64,000 nucleotides of DNA from Lotus japonicus. Taxonomy: Eukaryota > Streptophyta > Magnoliopsida > Fabales > Fabaceae. Shown piece after piece: positions 10,661 to 22,640 of this stretch. Position 1 is the first letter of the stretch; each line of letters starts with the position of its first letter. The notes below the pieces were generated by a model. The model saw only the letters and a list, made by a program, of their open reading frames with translations, made no database searches and was not told the origin of the DNA. The translations under genes and the position numbers were made by a program. The DNA is taken from positions 43,539,127-43,603,126 of the forward strand of contig NC_080043.1 in NCBI RefSeq assembly GCF_012489685.1. Direction: 5' to 3'.

Positions 10661-12497
10661 GGAGATTGTTCCCTCAATCAGGATTCAAAATATACATCCC
10701 AAAGAAAACATAATTGGGAATCTGAATGAAGGAGTTATCACTAGATCTAGAGACACTATTGCAAATGCCTATTTTATATCTAAGATTGAGCCAAAGAACA
10801 TCAAGGAAGCCCTGACTGATGAGTACTGGATCAATGCCATGCAGGAAGAACTGAATCAATTTAAGCGAAATGAAGTATGGGACCTTGTCTCCAGACCAGA
10901 AGGTGTAAATGTGATTGGTACCATGTGGATTTTCAGGAACAAGTCAGATGAAAATGGTATTGTGACAAGAAACAAGGCCAGATTAGTTTCTCAAGGGTAT
11001 ACTCAGATTGAAGGAATTGATTTTGATGAAACCTTTGCACCTGTTGCTCGATTGGAATCTATCAGATTGTTGTTAGGACTAGCATGCATTCTGAAATTCA
11101 AATTGTTCCAGATGGATGTGAAGAGTACCTTCTTGAATGGATACCTGTATGAGGAAGTCTATGTAGAACAACCAAAGGGATTTGTGGATCCAACCTTTCC
11201 AGAACATGTTTACAAGTTGAGAAAGGCTTTGTATGGATTGAAGCAAGCACCAAGGGCGTGGTATGAAAGGTTAACAGAGTTCCTGATAAGTAAAGGGTAC
11301 AGCAAGGGAGGAATAGACAAGACTCTATTTGTAAAGAGTGATGGAGGAAAAGTCATGATAGCTCAAATATATGTAGATGAGATCGTCTTTGGCGGTATGT
11401 CAGACCACATGGTAGAACATTTTGTCAAACACATGAAATATGAGTTTAAGATGAGTCTGGTTGGTGAATTAAATTACTTCATGGGATTGCAAGTAAAACA
11501 GATGGAAGACTCCATGTTCATCTCACAGAGCAAATATGCCAAAGAACTGGGTAGGAAGTTTGACCTTGAAGGCTCAACTCATAAGAGAACTCCTGCAGCC
11601 ACTCATATCAAGCTAACTAAAGATGAAAGTGGATATGATGTTGATCAAAGCTTATACAGAAGTATGATTGGTAGTCTTCTTTATCTCACTACTAGCAGAC
11701 CAGATATTGCTTTCTCTGTTGGTGTGTGTACAAGATATCAAGCTACTCCTAAAGAGAGTCATCTGATTCAAGTCAAGAGGATTATAAAGTACATTAATGG
11801 AACTGCTGGCTATGGAATTTTTTATGCTCACAACTCTAATTCAAATTTGATAAGCTACTGTGATGCAGATTGGGCAGGAAATACAGATGACAGAAAAAGT
11901 ACTTCAGGAGGATGCCTCTTTCTTGGTAATAATCTCATCTCTTGGTTCAGCAAAAAGCAGAATTGTGTCTCACTATCAACTGCTGAGGCTGAATATATAG
12001 CTGCTGGAAGTGGATGTACTCAATTATTATGGATGAAGCAGATGCTGAAGAAATATAATGTCGAACAAGATGTCATGACATTATACTGTGACAACCTGAG
12101 TGCCATCAACATTTCAAAAAATTCAATCCAACATAGCAGGACAAAGCACATTGACATTCGTCACCACTTTATTAGAGATTTGGTTGAAGAAAACATTATC
12201 ACTCTTGAGCATGTGGAAACAAATATGTTAGCAGATATTTTCACAAAAGCGTTGGATGCGGCTAAGTTTGAGGAGTTGAGAGGAAAATTGGGGATTTGTG
12301 TAATAACTGACTTATATCAGTTATTGACACTTGTCAAGGGCAACGACTATAATTCCCTCTATTTAACTACCCTTGATGCAGTTGAGGAAGACACAGAACT
12401 GATTTGTCTTGGTTTCACAAACTTGAATTATTCTCTCTCTCTGTGTGTTCTTTGCGTTCTAACGGTTATTTTTTTAATTGTGTCGAGTTACTTTTGA
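10584..12497 (+). pseudogene. Reverse transcriptase and RNase H of C3, catalytic residue changed
   Basis: The open frame is 637 codons; genuine pol homology runs from about 10640 to 12300. It contains the RT region ([14 protein letters not shown] type, then [13 protein letters not shown]) and RNase H ([33 protein letters not shown]). The RT box reads YVDE (residues 263-266; codon GAG at 11379-11381), whereas C1 has YVDD. The second Asp binds catalytic metal, so this enzyme is expected to be dead. After RNase H the frame runs into a hydrophobic read-out with no homology in C1. Confidence 0.8.
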
Positions 12498-12499
12498 TC

Positions 12500-14540
12500 A
12501 TGACTCAAGATTCAGGAAAGAAGATCGATGCCTGTCCCAAACCTATCAAGAACTCTCATGGGGTTAAGTTTCTTGGTTTGAAGACTACATCTTCTACTCC
12601 CTCTAGGGTTACTCGTTCCTCTCCGAAAATTGTCTCTCCAGACTCGTCTGGGCCAGCCAAGAGGACAAGGAGTATGAGGATCAAGCATGTTGTCAAGCGA
12701 GGCACAGGGAAAACGTCGAGTGTTCAGAATATCTCAGAAGATTCCATTCCTGATCCACCGGCTAATGATAATCAAGAAAGCGATGTCGTCGATGCTGAAG
12801 CAAATAAAGTCATCCACAATGTCTTGGAGACTCTTGCTGATGTTGCCACTGCATAGAATGTCATGCCAAATGTTGGATCACAGGTTGATCATGATTCTGA
12901 ACCAAACTCTGAAGCAAACCCTAGTGCACAGGATGCTAAGAAGGAAGATGATGCTGACGTTGCTAGTCAGGAATCTTCAAGTGAGAAGACCCCCTCTGTT
13001 GAAATATCCCATGAGAAAACTCTTGAACCCTTGTCACGAAAGGGTAAGGAACAAGTGTTGATTGTCTCTGAAGAAGAGGACTTAGATGATGAAAAAGTGC
13101 CTAAGAAGGCCACTGCTGGAAAGAAGGCTACAGTGTCTGCAAGCAAGAGTGTTGCAGGTAAGAAAGGAAAGAAGAACAAGGGCTCCAATACTCAGACCCG
13201 CAAAACTCCAAAAACATCTCAGGTCTCAGTTCCTGAGAAGAAGACAAAGAAAGAGAAGAAGGAAGAAAAGACTGCTGCTTCCACTGGAAGAAAGAGGAAA
13301 CATGTTGTTGCAGCAGATTCTAAACCGGAAGTCGAGCAAGATGTCCCTGACATCTCCACTTCTGCCAAGAAAAGGATCAAGGGAAAGAGAATTCCTTTAA
13401 ATGTTCTAGAGGAACCTATTGATAATGTATCGTTTCACTTTGCCAGCTCTGCACAGAGTTAGAAGTTTGTTGTTCAGAGAAGGTTAGCCATAGAAAGGGA
13501 ACTCCATGAAGATGTGTTGGAACTCAAGGAAATCATGGATCTGTTGGTTGATGCAGGCTTGATGAAGACTGTTAAGGACATTGGACGATGTTTTACTCAT
13601 CTGGTTAGGGAGTTCATTGTGAACATCCCTACTGATTGTGATGATGAGAGCAGTTCTGAGTATAGAAAGGTGTATGTCAGAGGAAAATGTGTAAATTTCT
13701 CTCCTGAAGTTGTGAATGAGTTTCTAGGAAGAAGTCCAGTGGCTGGAAATGATGAAGAACCTGAATTGGATAGGGTTGCTAAGACCCTGACTGGGAAGAT
13801 GGTCATGAAGTGGCCAAAGAAAGGATTATTTCCCTCTGGAAAGTTAACTACCAAGTATGCTGTTCTTTTCAAGATTGGTTGTGCAAATTGGATGGCAACC
13901 AATCATCTATCTGGTGTAGCTCCTCCCCTTGCAAGAATGCTCTATCTGATTGGTACTGGTGGTGAGTTTGATTTTGGCAAGCTAGTTTTTGATCAGACTC
14001 TGAAGCATGCAGGCTCTTATGCTGTGAGACTGCCAATCCTATTTCCTTGCCTACTGTCTGAACTAATTGTCAAACAACATCCTCATGTTGTAAGGGCTGA
14101 TGAACCACAAGGTAAGCGTCCTATGCCTCTCAAGTTTGAATATCACTTGTTTGCTGGAACACATGTTCCATACATTGTGCTTTCTGCAGCAAAAGGCTCT
14201 GCCAGTTCTAGTGGTACTCAGGCAGTTGGTGCAACCAAAGATGATATTTTGGCTGAATTAAGAGTTGTCTCCAAATCCTTGGATGCCACTATTCAGGCTT
14301 TGCAAAATTAGAAAGCAGAATGTGGACAAGCTCATCAAGGCTCTGACACAGATTTCTGCTCCTAATGCTGAGGAAGATACCAGTGAAGAATTTGCTGAGG
14401 ATGTTGAGGGTGATCCTGCTGCTGTTGAGGAAGAAGAGGCTCAGTATGAAACTGTTGGCTAGGAAGATGATGAATCTGACAGGAATAATGAGGAGTCTGA
14501 TGAAGAAGAGAAGGAAAATGTAACTGGCTCCACCAGTTCT
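12500..14540 (+). pseudogene. Env-like ORF of C3 (Sirevirus third ORF), interrupted
   Basis: From the ATG at 12500 the reading frame matches the env-like ORF of C1. There is a Lys/Ser-rich N-terminal half with nuclear-localisation-like clusters, then a conserved globular part (FVRGKCVNFSPEVVNEFLGR, KMVMKWPKKGLFPSG, FDQTLKHAGSYAVRLPI) of the putative plant transposon protein family, then a very acidic tail. Breaks: TAG at 12854, TAG at 13460 where C1 has Trp, a frameshift near 14300 and TAG at 14460. I see no signal peptide or transmembrane segment, so an envelope role rests only on position in other Sireviruses. Confidence 0.7.
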
Positions 14541-15038
14541 AGCCCTCGTAGCACCTCTCTTTTGTTTTTTTTTTTCTTTTGGATGTTTTTGCAACAGCCT
14601 TGTGTGGCTCTATATCTACTACATTTGCTCCTAGTCTGTAGTAAGTCTGACTGTGGATTTGTGCTCTTGGATTCTCTACTGGATGTTCTATAATAGTATG
14701 CATATTCTTCATGAGCCTTTGCCAAATTATGCTAATAAGAGGGAGTAATGGTTTGATGATAGGATATGTTGATATGCAGTAAGTGTAGAAGTAGTTCTTG
14801 ATACTGATATGGTGCTGACATGATGTGTTTTTATGATGTCTTGTACTCTGTTAGTAGTCTTTGTTATTGCATTTGGGTGTTCATAGCTGCTGCTGATAGC
14901 TATGTTGTTGAAAGGTGCTTTCAGTTACCTCGGTCTAGTTTGATTTACTCCTCTCTGGTATTTCAAGATGTTAATTGGGTTCTGAAGAGGATTTATGGTA
15001 GTGTAGCGTATTAGCTAAAATTTGACAAAGGGGGAGAT
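14541..15038 (+). other. 3' untranslated region of C3 with polypurine tract
   Basis: No coding signal. A purine run aaagggggagat at 15027-15038 directly precedes the LTR and is the plus-strand primer. A weaker purine run lies near 14739 (agagggagta) and aligns with one of the extra tracts in C1. Confidence 0.7.
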
Positions 15039-15946
15039 TGTTGTTCCTTTGTTTGGTTGTCTGCATTTTAGCTAAGTATGTGTGTGTCAACTTGTCGGAC
15101 CCGACGTTGTAACATCTTGCCTGCGACATTTGTCCTGGAGTATCTGCTGTTAGTTGGTTATTTGGCAATCTGTAAAGCTTCGTATACAAGTTAGGTTTTG
15201 CTGGAAGCTTTTGTGCGCCGTCAAGGAATATTCTGGGGTGTATTTAAACCCGGTACAAGGGGGTTTAAATTGAAGATAAATATGGAAGTTGAAATCTGCT
15301 TAATTGTTGATTGGCCGAAGACCTTTTGCAGATTTGTTACTTGGTTGGTTTTCTGTTAACAACTTCCTGATTTGTGTATGGACCGTGTGAACTTTCAAGC
15401 CCAACAAAGACAAGGCCTGGAAGACTATATATGAAGACTCAAGACCTAGACTCCGTGGTGGAACATATGATTATATTAGGGTTTTCATCGAGTTCATACT
15501 GTTGTGTACTCATAGCAGCTTTATGTCATTGTTGTAAGCTAAGAGTGTGTGTTTACTGTGTGATCTTGAGATCTGTATTTGTAACTCATACTTGAGTTGA
15601 ATCACTATGGCAGTGATTGTAAGAGAGTGAGAGGGAGTGCTCATACTTAGGGGGAGACCTAAGTAATATTCCACGGGTAGAGATAGGTTGAAAAGGTAGT
15701 TGAACTGGGGCAGTTTGTGTGAGACATTTTTTGTACAATTTCTCTATAATAGTGGATTATCTCTCTTGGGTGAAAACCCTCCAGACGTAGGTGACATTGC
15801 ACCGAACTGGGTTAGCAACTTCCTGTGTCTTTCACTGTTTTTCTGTTGTTTATTCCGCTGCATTATTTGTTGAATTGATCATATTGTTATACAAGATGTC
15901 ATAGATATCTGGTAGGAACATTCGTGTTACTCTTGCCAGAATTTCA
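15039..15946 (+). repeat. 3' LTR of C3 (908 bp)
   Basis: Starts TGTTGTTCC after the polypurine tract and ends GAATTTCA. A TATATATG motif near 15428 is the probable TATA box. It is related to, but well diverged from, the C1 LTR. Confidence 0.85.
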
Positions 15947-15947
15947 A

Positions 15948-16283
15948 GCACAACAGTTCGAGGGCGAGAATTCTTCTAATATGGCTGTGGAGCTAGACTT
16001 GCTGTCGGAAACGTGGGATAAGGCTCGTATCATAGAGGCTGCGATGAAACAGCGGGATGCGGCGAGGTATAACTCAAAAGTCCGCCCAAGGGCGATGTAG
16101 GAAGGAGATTTGGTTCTTAAGAAACGAACTGGGAATGTGGGGAATAAGTTGAGTCCGACCTGGGAAGGCCCTTACAAAATCTTGAGAGCGTTGGGGAAGG
16201 GGGCCTACCACCTCGAGAGTTTGGATGGGAGGCGAGTGCCGCGATCTTGGAACGCATCAAGCCTGAGGTACTACTACAGCTGA
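15948..16283 (+). pseudogene. Integrase C-terminus of Tat element D
   Basis: A 112-codon frame with homology to the end of Tat/Ogre-type pol: LLSETWDKARIIEAAMKQRD, then EGDLVLKK, NKLSPTWEGPYKIL and a final LRYYYS before TGA. It is cut at its 5' end by the C3 LTR. One in-frame TAG interrupts PRAM-EGDLV, at a position where related proteins usually have Gln, so CAG-to-TAG is likely. It feeds the plus-strand pol of D; the antisense ORF follows 764 bases later. Confidence 0.75.
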
Positions 16284-17047
16284 AGATTGAGGAAGAGATC
16301 GTATTGGGGGCAGGGGCAATCGACTAAACAAGACTCATGAAGACTGCGGGATTAAAAACAAAGACATGTTCTTGTTCTCCATCTCGGGAGTTTGTTGGCT
16401 AAAACGCCTAAAAATTGTAAAAACAAAGACACGTTCTTGTTCTCCATCTCGAGAGTTTGTTGACTATAACGTCTGATTGAAAATACAAAAATTGTATCAA
16501 GCGATTTCAATCACACTGAATTGCGGCAAGTGCTAGGTGGGAAAAATTCCCTGAAGGTGGCAATCCCAACATGAACTTGATATCAAGGGATTGCTCCGGA
16601 AAAGCCGACGCTGCTCGCCGTCACCCGTTGGCGACTTGTGCGGATAAGCTTCTTATCCAAAACAGCCTCCCCGAAATTTGGGCGAGCGAACCTAACTAGG
16701 CTAAGTCTCGGGTAACCCACATGGCCATTGGGACCCGAGCCACCGTAAGTCCTCGCCAAGTAAAGCTGGCGGGGCCACACCTGATCTTACGGGAAAAGCG
16801 TGTGAGCAAAGCCTCAATTCGAAACTGAGCAAAAGTCCTAGTTAAACCCGGCACACCATCAATGTCGTCAAACGTAATTCAGACCCAAGGAGACTGAGAG
16901 GGGAGCGTGGGAAAATTTTGGAAAAGTGATTAAACAGACATAGGAAATAAAGCTGAACTAAGTAACTTAGAATCGAAACGTGCAGTTGAAACAAATACAT
17001 TATTACAAAAAAAGTACTAATGTTACAACTGTTAAGGATAGTTAACA
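16284..17047 (+). other. Spacer between D pol and its antisense ORF, with a 65-bp tandem duplication
   Basis: No ORF seen. Two imperfect 65-bp units begin near 16354 and 16419 (core gttcttgttctccatctcg). The remainder, near 16530-16830, is GC-richer and shows no feature I recognise. Confidence 0.55.
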
Positions 17048-18270
17048 TTATGTTTTCTTCTCTTGTTCCACAGCATCTCCGAGATCGACATGGGAAACTT
17101 CCGGTGGATCTTCTAGACCCTCCAGCCCGATTGGGGTGACCTTTTTAAAGATCCCCAAGGAGCTGAGGTTAACGGAAGGGTGGAGGTGTTGGACTTCGGC
17201 CTTGGCAATGAGGAAGTCGCGAACACGCTCCTTGGCCGCCGCCTGGGCCGCTTCCCCTCTTATCTTCTCTTTTAGAGCTTTAGCTTGGGCGTCCTTTTCA
17301 GCCGCAAGATGGCACTTAGACGCTAGATCAGCCTGGGCCTCGGCGAGGGCCTTACCCTTACCCGCCTGTTCGTCACGCAAGGGGGAGATCTCCTTATCTT
17401 TGGCGGCAAGGGTTTCCACCTAAGAAGCAACGATGACCTCTTTGGCTTCAAGGACCCGTTGGAGCTCCTCGACCCGGGTCTCAAGCTTTTCCCCTTTCTC
17501 GTTTGCCGTTAACACTGCCAGCCTCGCCTCCTTGAGCTTTTGCTGCATCTTTTTGACCTTGCCCTCCTCCGCTGCCAATTGATTGGACGGTTTAGAGCAA
17601 GTATCGTTCGCCCGAAAGTTGTCAGAACGCAGCTTCTCCACCTCCTGGTGGAGCTCGGCGACTCCTGCAAGAGGTCGTGCTCGATGGGCAACTTGGGCGA
17701 ACAAACACCCGGCGCGGAGGAGGTTGGACACGGCTTCCTGCGCAACATCCTGCGGGTCCTTGCTAGAGGCCTCCCTCAGTTTCTCAAGATAGGGGTGAGA
17801 AAGGAGGAAGACAAAGGGATCTTGGGAGGAGCTGCTGGAAGGACCCTTCGAGCGGTCCGCAGGAGGATTCTCTCCTTCACCACCAGCCCCGGGAAGGTGT
17901 GGGGTTGATGGGACAAAGGAAGTCGGGTCGAGTAAGGGAGACGGCGGGCGGACATAGGAAGGTGACTTTTGCCCTTCCGATGGGGCCGCGGTGGGAGGGG
18001 TGTCTGGAGGCAGAGAGGCGCCCGTCTCACCATGATGAGTGGACACCAGTGGGGGATCCACGGCGGCAAGTTCAGATGCGATGGGTCCTCCGTCTGTGCT
18101 GGTCAAAGGGATAGTCTGAGGGTTTGGCTCACCCAAATCTCTTCTCTTGGACAATTCGGCATGCACCGGAGAGCATTTCCTCTTTTCCCAAACTTGGGTT
18201 GAGGAGAACACCTTGGCATTCCCAGAGGTGAATGCCTTCAGGAGCTCAGCGGTGGAGAACTTCATATTCC
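17048..18270 (-). pseudogene. Antisense ORF of element D, C-terminal coiled-coil part
   Basis: On the minus strand the frame runs from MKFSTAELLKAF (ATG at 18265) through a Pro/Ser-rich linker (residues about 60-150). A long coiled coil follows (ELHQEVEKLRSD, GKVKKMQQKLKEARLAV, RVEELQRVLEAKE). A single in-frame TAG at 17420 follows ASS-type residues; the E copy has CAG there, so this is a CAG-to-TAG change. After it the frame continues to 17048 (GKALAEAQADLAS and beyond). The upstream part of the same protein lies at 18323-18752 and 53335-53754. Function unknown; Tat antisense ORFs of this kind have no established role. Confidence 0.7.
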
Positions 18271-18322
18271 CTGAAAGGCAAAAAAAAAGGTGTTGTAAGC
18301 AACAGGAAGGTCAAGAGAGTAC
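18271..18322 (-). other. Candidate short intron in the D antisense ORF
   Basis: Sense sequence begins GTACTCTC right after TCAG and ends in a T-rich tract plus TTTCAG before GGAATATGAAG. Removing these 52 bases joins the two coding parts in the same frame. The 3' end of this stretch is also kept in the E copy. 52 nt is shorter than most plant introns, so separate start at MKFST is the alternative. Confidence 0.4.
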
Positions 18323-18752
18323 CTGAAAGAGGATTTAAAGGAGGAACCTAATCACGGGAGTAGCTTGGAGCCCGCAGGGGCGCCGAGTAATTCGTACAAC
18401 TAAGGAGGGGAAGTCGGGCGAGGATCCCGAGGGCGAAATTCTCTCTGGCAGACAAGGGTGCTCTAGAAGGATCGGCTACGGGTTTAGGGCACTTGGTCCA
18501 GTAAAACGGGAAGGGAGCTTTCCCGTCTCTTTGCGTAAATGACGAGGGGTAGGCTAGGTGAACGACGACCAGGAGGTACCGGCGGGCTAGACGAGGTTCA
18601 GGGTCACCCTGGTAAGGGCTGAGTCGTTCCCGGCCCGGGCGGGGCGCCAGTACGACCCAGCCATGGGACCCCAGGGATCGGGAATCCACTTCAAAGAAAA
18701 AGAAGAAGAGGGCAGTTGAAGGAACTACGTCGACATTGTTGCAGAGAATTTC
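18323..18752 (-). pseudogene. Antisense ORF of element D, middle part of the N-terminal domain
   Basis: Minus-strand frame continuing from the 53335-53754 part across the inserted G element. It includes VPSTALFFFFFEVDSRS, GWVVLAPRPG and FPFYWTKCPKP, which fit the putative gypsy-type transposon domain (Pfam Transposase_28 type) common in Tat antisense ORFs. A TAG at 18348-18350 follows SYSRD. If this was CAG, the frame would run into the candidate intron donor at 18322. The break at 18752/53335 is exactly the G target site. Confidence 0.65.
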
Positions 18753-19337
18753 TGTGAGACCCAAGTTTTTAAGCTTAGAATAAATTAATGAAATTCCTAT
18801 TCACGATTAGGTTCGATTTATCGTGAAGGAAAACCTGAACAAGTGTTTATCGAATGGAATAAATTTATGAAGGAGAAAGTTCAGGAAAAGGCTAAGGATA
18901 GTATTAAAGTCGAAAAAAGTTATAGCGCGAGTCTTATTCTCTTACGCCTAGGGCAAGAGCGTTAGTAAACGACTAATTTACTCTTAAAGCACTATAGGAA
19001 CTAATTCCAAAAATCTTCAAAGATATATAAGAATTTCTCTTATTCATTTCCATGACAAGTCTTTCGACACGAAAACCTGGAATGTACGAACATGCGATTC
19101 CAATCCTCGGAAGTTTGCCGAAACTGAATCTCTGATAGCTCAAGAACCTTAAAATAAACCGTCGATGAAGACTTTCTATTCGGAGCCTTGTAAGACCCAA
19201 GTTTTTAAGCTTATGTTAAGTGAATAAACTTCTTATTCACGATTAGGGTTGATGTATCGTGAAAGGAAACCTGAACAAGAGTTTACTAAATGAAATAAAT
19301 TTATGAAGGAGAAAGTTCAGGAAAAGTCTAAGGATTG

Positions 19338-20221
19338 TGAAATTCTAGATCCCTTAGAACAAATGTCCTGCACGATGCTGGGACAATCGATTAGAACATC
19401 ATACAACTGAAAGACCTGAACACGAAACAACAAACAACTAAAAGGAAACAAGACACAGGAAGTTGTTAACCCAGTTCGGTGAAACTACACCTACGTCTGG
19501 TTAGCTTTCGCCCAATGAAAAGGAATTCCACTATCTCAAGAACTAGGTATTACAGACCCACATGAACACATCAAGTTCATTGTTCTTAACCTATTCTACC
19601 CAGTGGTATTCTACTTAGAACCACAGCCTAAGTATGAGAGCCCCTCTCACTTTTCCTCAATCACTGCCACAGTGATTGGTGAACAACAATAACACAGAGT
19701 TTGTTTGACACTCAAACACAACACAGAACTCAGTCTCACTTTATAGAATCAGTGAGCAAGACGAGTTCACAACTAACAAAGACAAAGAACAACTTACACT
19801 CTTAAGAACACTTGATCTTCAAGGTAATTCTCTCGATCAACGTCAAGCTTCAGGTCTTTGTCAATATATATACTTCAGCAGAGGCGGCTAGGGTTTATTT
19901 GGGCTGAAGAACACTTTGATCCAACTCATATCAGCAGAGAATCTTTCAAGATCTGATATGAGTGATCAACAAGTAAAAATAGAAACAAATCTTTTTAATC
20001 ACAGATTTGCTTCAACAATAACAACCCGCAACAGGCTCCCAACACACAGTTTCTTGACCTTCAAGTAAGCACAGATCATACCATAAAGCATAACCACAAG
20101 GGACCCACTTGCATGCCAGCAGGGGCGGATGTCCTGGCCTTCATCAAGGCAGATGTCACAACATCGGCTAGGACATCAGGTTGTTTTTTTTTACAAAATT
20201 GATGACAACAAAGGAACAACA
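19338..20221 (-). repeat. 3' LTR of C1 (884 bp)
   Basis: Sense ends TGTTGTTCC and GAATTTCA. Same length as its partner; the four differences from 27549-28432 are single-base substitutions. A TATATATATT motif in sense near 19870 is the likely TATA box. Confidence 0.92.
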
Positions 20222-20675
20222 ATCTCCCCCTTTGTCAAATTTTGACTAAAAACAACTTCACTACCAGAGAGGGAAAAAATATCAAAATCATCAGAGTCAG
20301 CAGCAGAAATACTCCCCCTCAAACCAATGCATCCACAACAGCCAAAACATGGAGGAACTCCCCCTCAAAAGATGCATCCAAATAAACACTGCATAAAGTA
20401 TATAGAACCCATATGCAACACAGTACAAACTAAGCAAGCACACTTGGTACTACTTGAACAGAAGCTAGCTTGTAGCACTTGAACACTTGAACATAAAATA
20501 TCTCCTGAACTGGAAAGCTGCATACTTATTACATAACATAACCAGAATATCAAGTCTTCAAAAAAAACAACCACAACAAACTACTACTCTACTACTACTC
20601 CCCCTTTTTAGCACAAATTTGGCAAAGATGGAAAGAATTGAACCAAGGCCAACTAAAAATCAACAAGGAGATGCA
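20222..20675 (-). promoter_or_regulatory. 3' untranslated region of C1 with four polypurine tracts
   Basis: The tract next to the LTR (sense aaagggggagat, 20222-20233) is the plus-strand primer. Three further sense AGGGGGAG-type tracts lie at 20311-20320, 20357-20366 and 20597-20610. Multiple polypurine tracts upstream of the 3' LTR are a reported Sirevirus trait. No ORF here. Confidence 0.75.
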
Positions 20676-22415
20676 CTAAACACCAGAAGAAGAGGAGTGT
20701 TCCTCATCATTTTCTGCAGATCCTTCCCTCTCAGCATCAGCTGCATGCTCACCCTCTTGACCAGCTTCCTCCTTGAGAGTTTGAATGAGAGCATCCACCT
20801 TAATCTTCCTAGCAGCAGCAATCCTGATCGTCTCTTGAAGTTCCTTGGAAATGGCCTCAAGTTCAGCAATGACACTGTGAGTGCCTGAGGCAGACATAGA
20901 GGCAGGAACAGATGTCCTACTGGATGGCAGATCAATGTCCAGGACATGAGGGTCCAGGAACAACCGTTGGTCCAAGGTGATGGGAGGGCCTTTAGGCACA
21001 GGAACATCATCAACAGTGAGGATATTAGGATGTTGTTTCAGAATGATAGCAGTCAGTAAAGAAGGAAAAGAGATGGGGAGTTTCACTGCACAGGTATCTG
21101 CATGCTTCAAAGTTTGGGAAAACACAAAGTTGCCAAAGTCATAAGCAGTTTCAGTCCCAATGCGATAGAGAAGCTTGGCAAGCATAGCAGAAACAGCAGA
21201 AGTATGGTTAGAGGGAACCCAATTCACCACTCCAATCCTATTCAAAATAGCATACTTCACACTCAGAACCCCAGTTGACAGAAGCTTCTTAGCAGGCCAC
21301 TTCTTTACTCTTCCAGCAGTCAATTCCTCAGCAACCGTATCCAGAGAAAGTTCTTCTTCAACAAATTCAACCACACTTCTTCCAAGGGTTTGGTTGATGA
21401 TAGCAGGAGAGAAATTCACACACTTACCCCTGACAAACACTTTCCTGAATTCAGGACTGGCAGAATTATTAACATCATCAGAGAGATTGACAATAAATTC
21501 CTTTACAAGCTTGTCGTAACATTTTCCTATGTTCATCACAGTCTGCCTCAACCCTGCTTTTGCTATCAAGGCAATGATCTCTTTGCAGGCTAACACATCA
21601 GAATCAATCTCCCTTTCTTTAGCAACACGTCTTTGATAGACATATTTCCATTTGAAGGCATTTTCTGGAGCATGAATAGACACATTATCTAGAGGAACAT
21701 TAGGAATATCTGAGGGAATACGCTTACCAGAGAACATTTTCTTCTCCGAGGCGGTGATGTCCAGGACATCGCCTTCAACATCTGATTCAGTCTCCAAATC
21801 GATTCTGGAACCTTTATGCTTTTTCCCAGTAGTCTTCTTGGCTTTCTTCCCTGATGATTCCACAGCTTTCTACTTGCCTTTCCGTGACGCATCGGTTGCC
21901 CTTGATTTTGAAGATCCAGTAGGGATCTTGGTTTTCTTCTTCTTGACAACATGGATTTCTTCAACAGATGCTCTTCTTCGCTTAAGCATTCTGGCAGCAA
22001 CACTTGCCAGAGGCACATCCTTTGAATCTTCATCATCAGAGACATCATGAACAGTGGGAGGGGTCTTCATCGATTCCTCTGACAAGACATCCATTGAGTT
22101 TGCAGCCTTGGAATCAGAACTCTTGGATGAAGAGGAAGAATCCTTTGAGAGTGAAACCTCCTTGGCAGGCTTATCAGACAATGTCGCGACATCGTCTTCA
22201 ACATTTGCAGAGACAGAAGTATTGGAGACTTCCTCAGGCACAGGGGCTTCTGGGTTTTGCATTGGGGTTGCACGAGACTTGTAGTGCTTCTTGGAAGGAG
22301 TTCTTGAGTTCTTCTTAGATTGAGAGGAAGAACTTGTGTGCAAACCCATAACCCTAGCACCACCAGCAGTTCTCTCTATCTTTCCTTTCACAGACTCTTT
22401 CTTGCTTGAAGACAT
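20676..22415 (-). pseudogene. Env-like ORF of C1 (Sirevirus third ORF), one in-frame TAG
   Basis: Starts MSSSKKESVKGK at 22415, 226 bases after the pol stop. A Ser/Lys-rich, disordered-looking N-terminal region of about 180 residues ends at TAG (21870-21872). The frame then continues without shift for about 397 codons: a basic stretch, then a globular part (FVRGKCVNFSPAIINQTLGR, WPAKKLLSTGVLSVKYAIL, FSQTLKHADTCAVKLPI) of the putative plant transposon protein family and an acidic C-terminus with a short helix (KIKVDALIQTLKEEAG). C3 has the same ORF with different breaks. I see no signal peptide or transmembrane helix; the env label follows position in SIRE1-type elements only. Confidence 0.75.
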
Positions 22416-22640
22416 GATGAACTGGTAAAGCAAACGAACAAAAACAAGAAATTGAGAGAAACGTAAGTGATGAGAATCAGAAATTGTTAGAGCAAGATTG
22501 GCAACTTGTGGTGAGAATGTGATGAAGTCATTGGTGATGATTATATAGCAGTTGAGTGAGAAGGAAGCAATGATGTCACAACGGCAGTTAATGGTAGTTA
22601 CGAGGAAACTAGCCGTTAGACAGAAAAGGGGCTTTAATTG

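Larger units (their letters stand above)
8340..15946 (+). mobile_element. Element C3: decayed Sirevirus-type Ty1/copia element, 5' part missing
   Basis: Order on the plus strand: gag C-terminus, protease, integrase, RT, RNase H, env-like ORF, polypurine tract and 3' LTR 15039-15946. The gag start and 5' LTR must lie left of element C2. Stops and frameshifts occur in gag, pol and env-like parts and the RT active site is altered, so this is an old copy. It is inserted in the integrase gene of Tat element D, which resumes at 15947; the presumed duplication agcac (15947-15951) cannot be checked on the left. Confidence 0.8.

Noticed and set aside
20676..22415. Infectious-virus envelope protein
   Set aside because: No signal peptide, transmembrane helix or cleavage site seen; the env-like label rests on its position after pol in Sireviruses.
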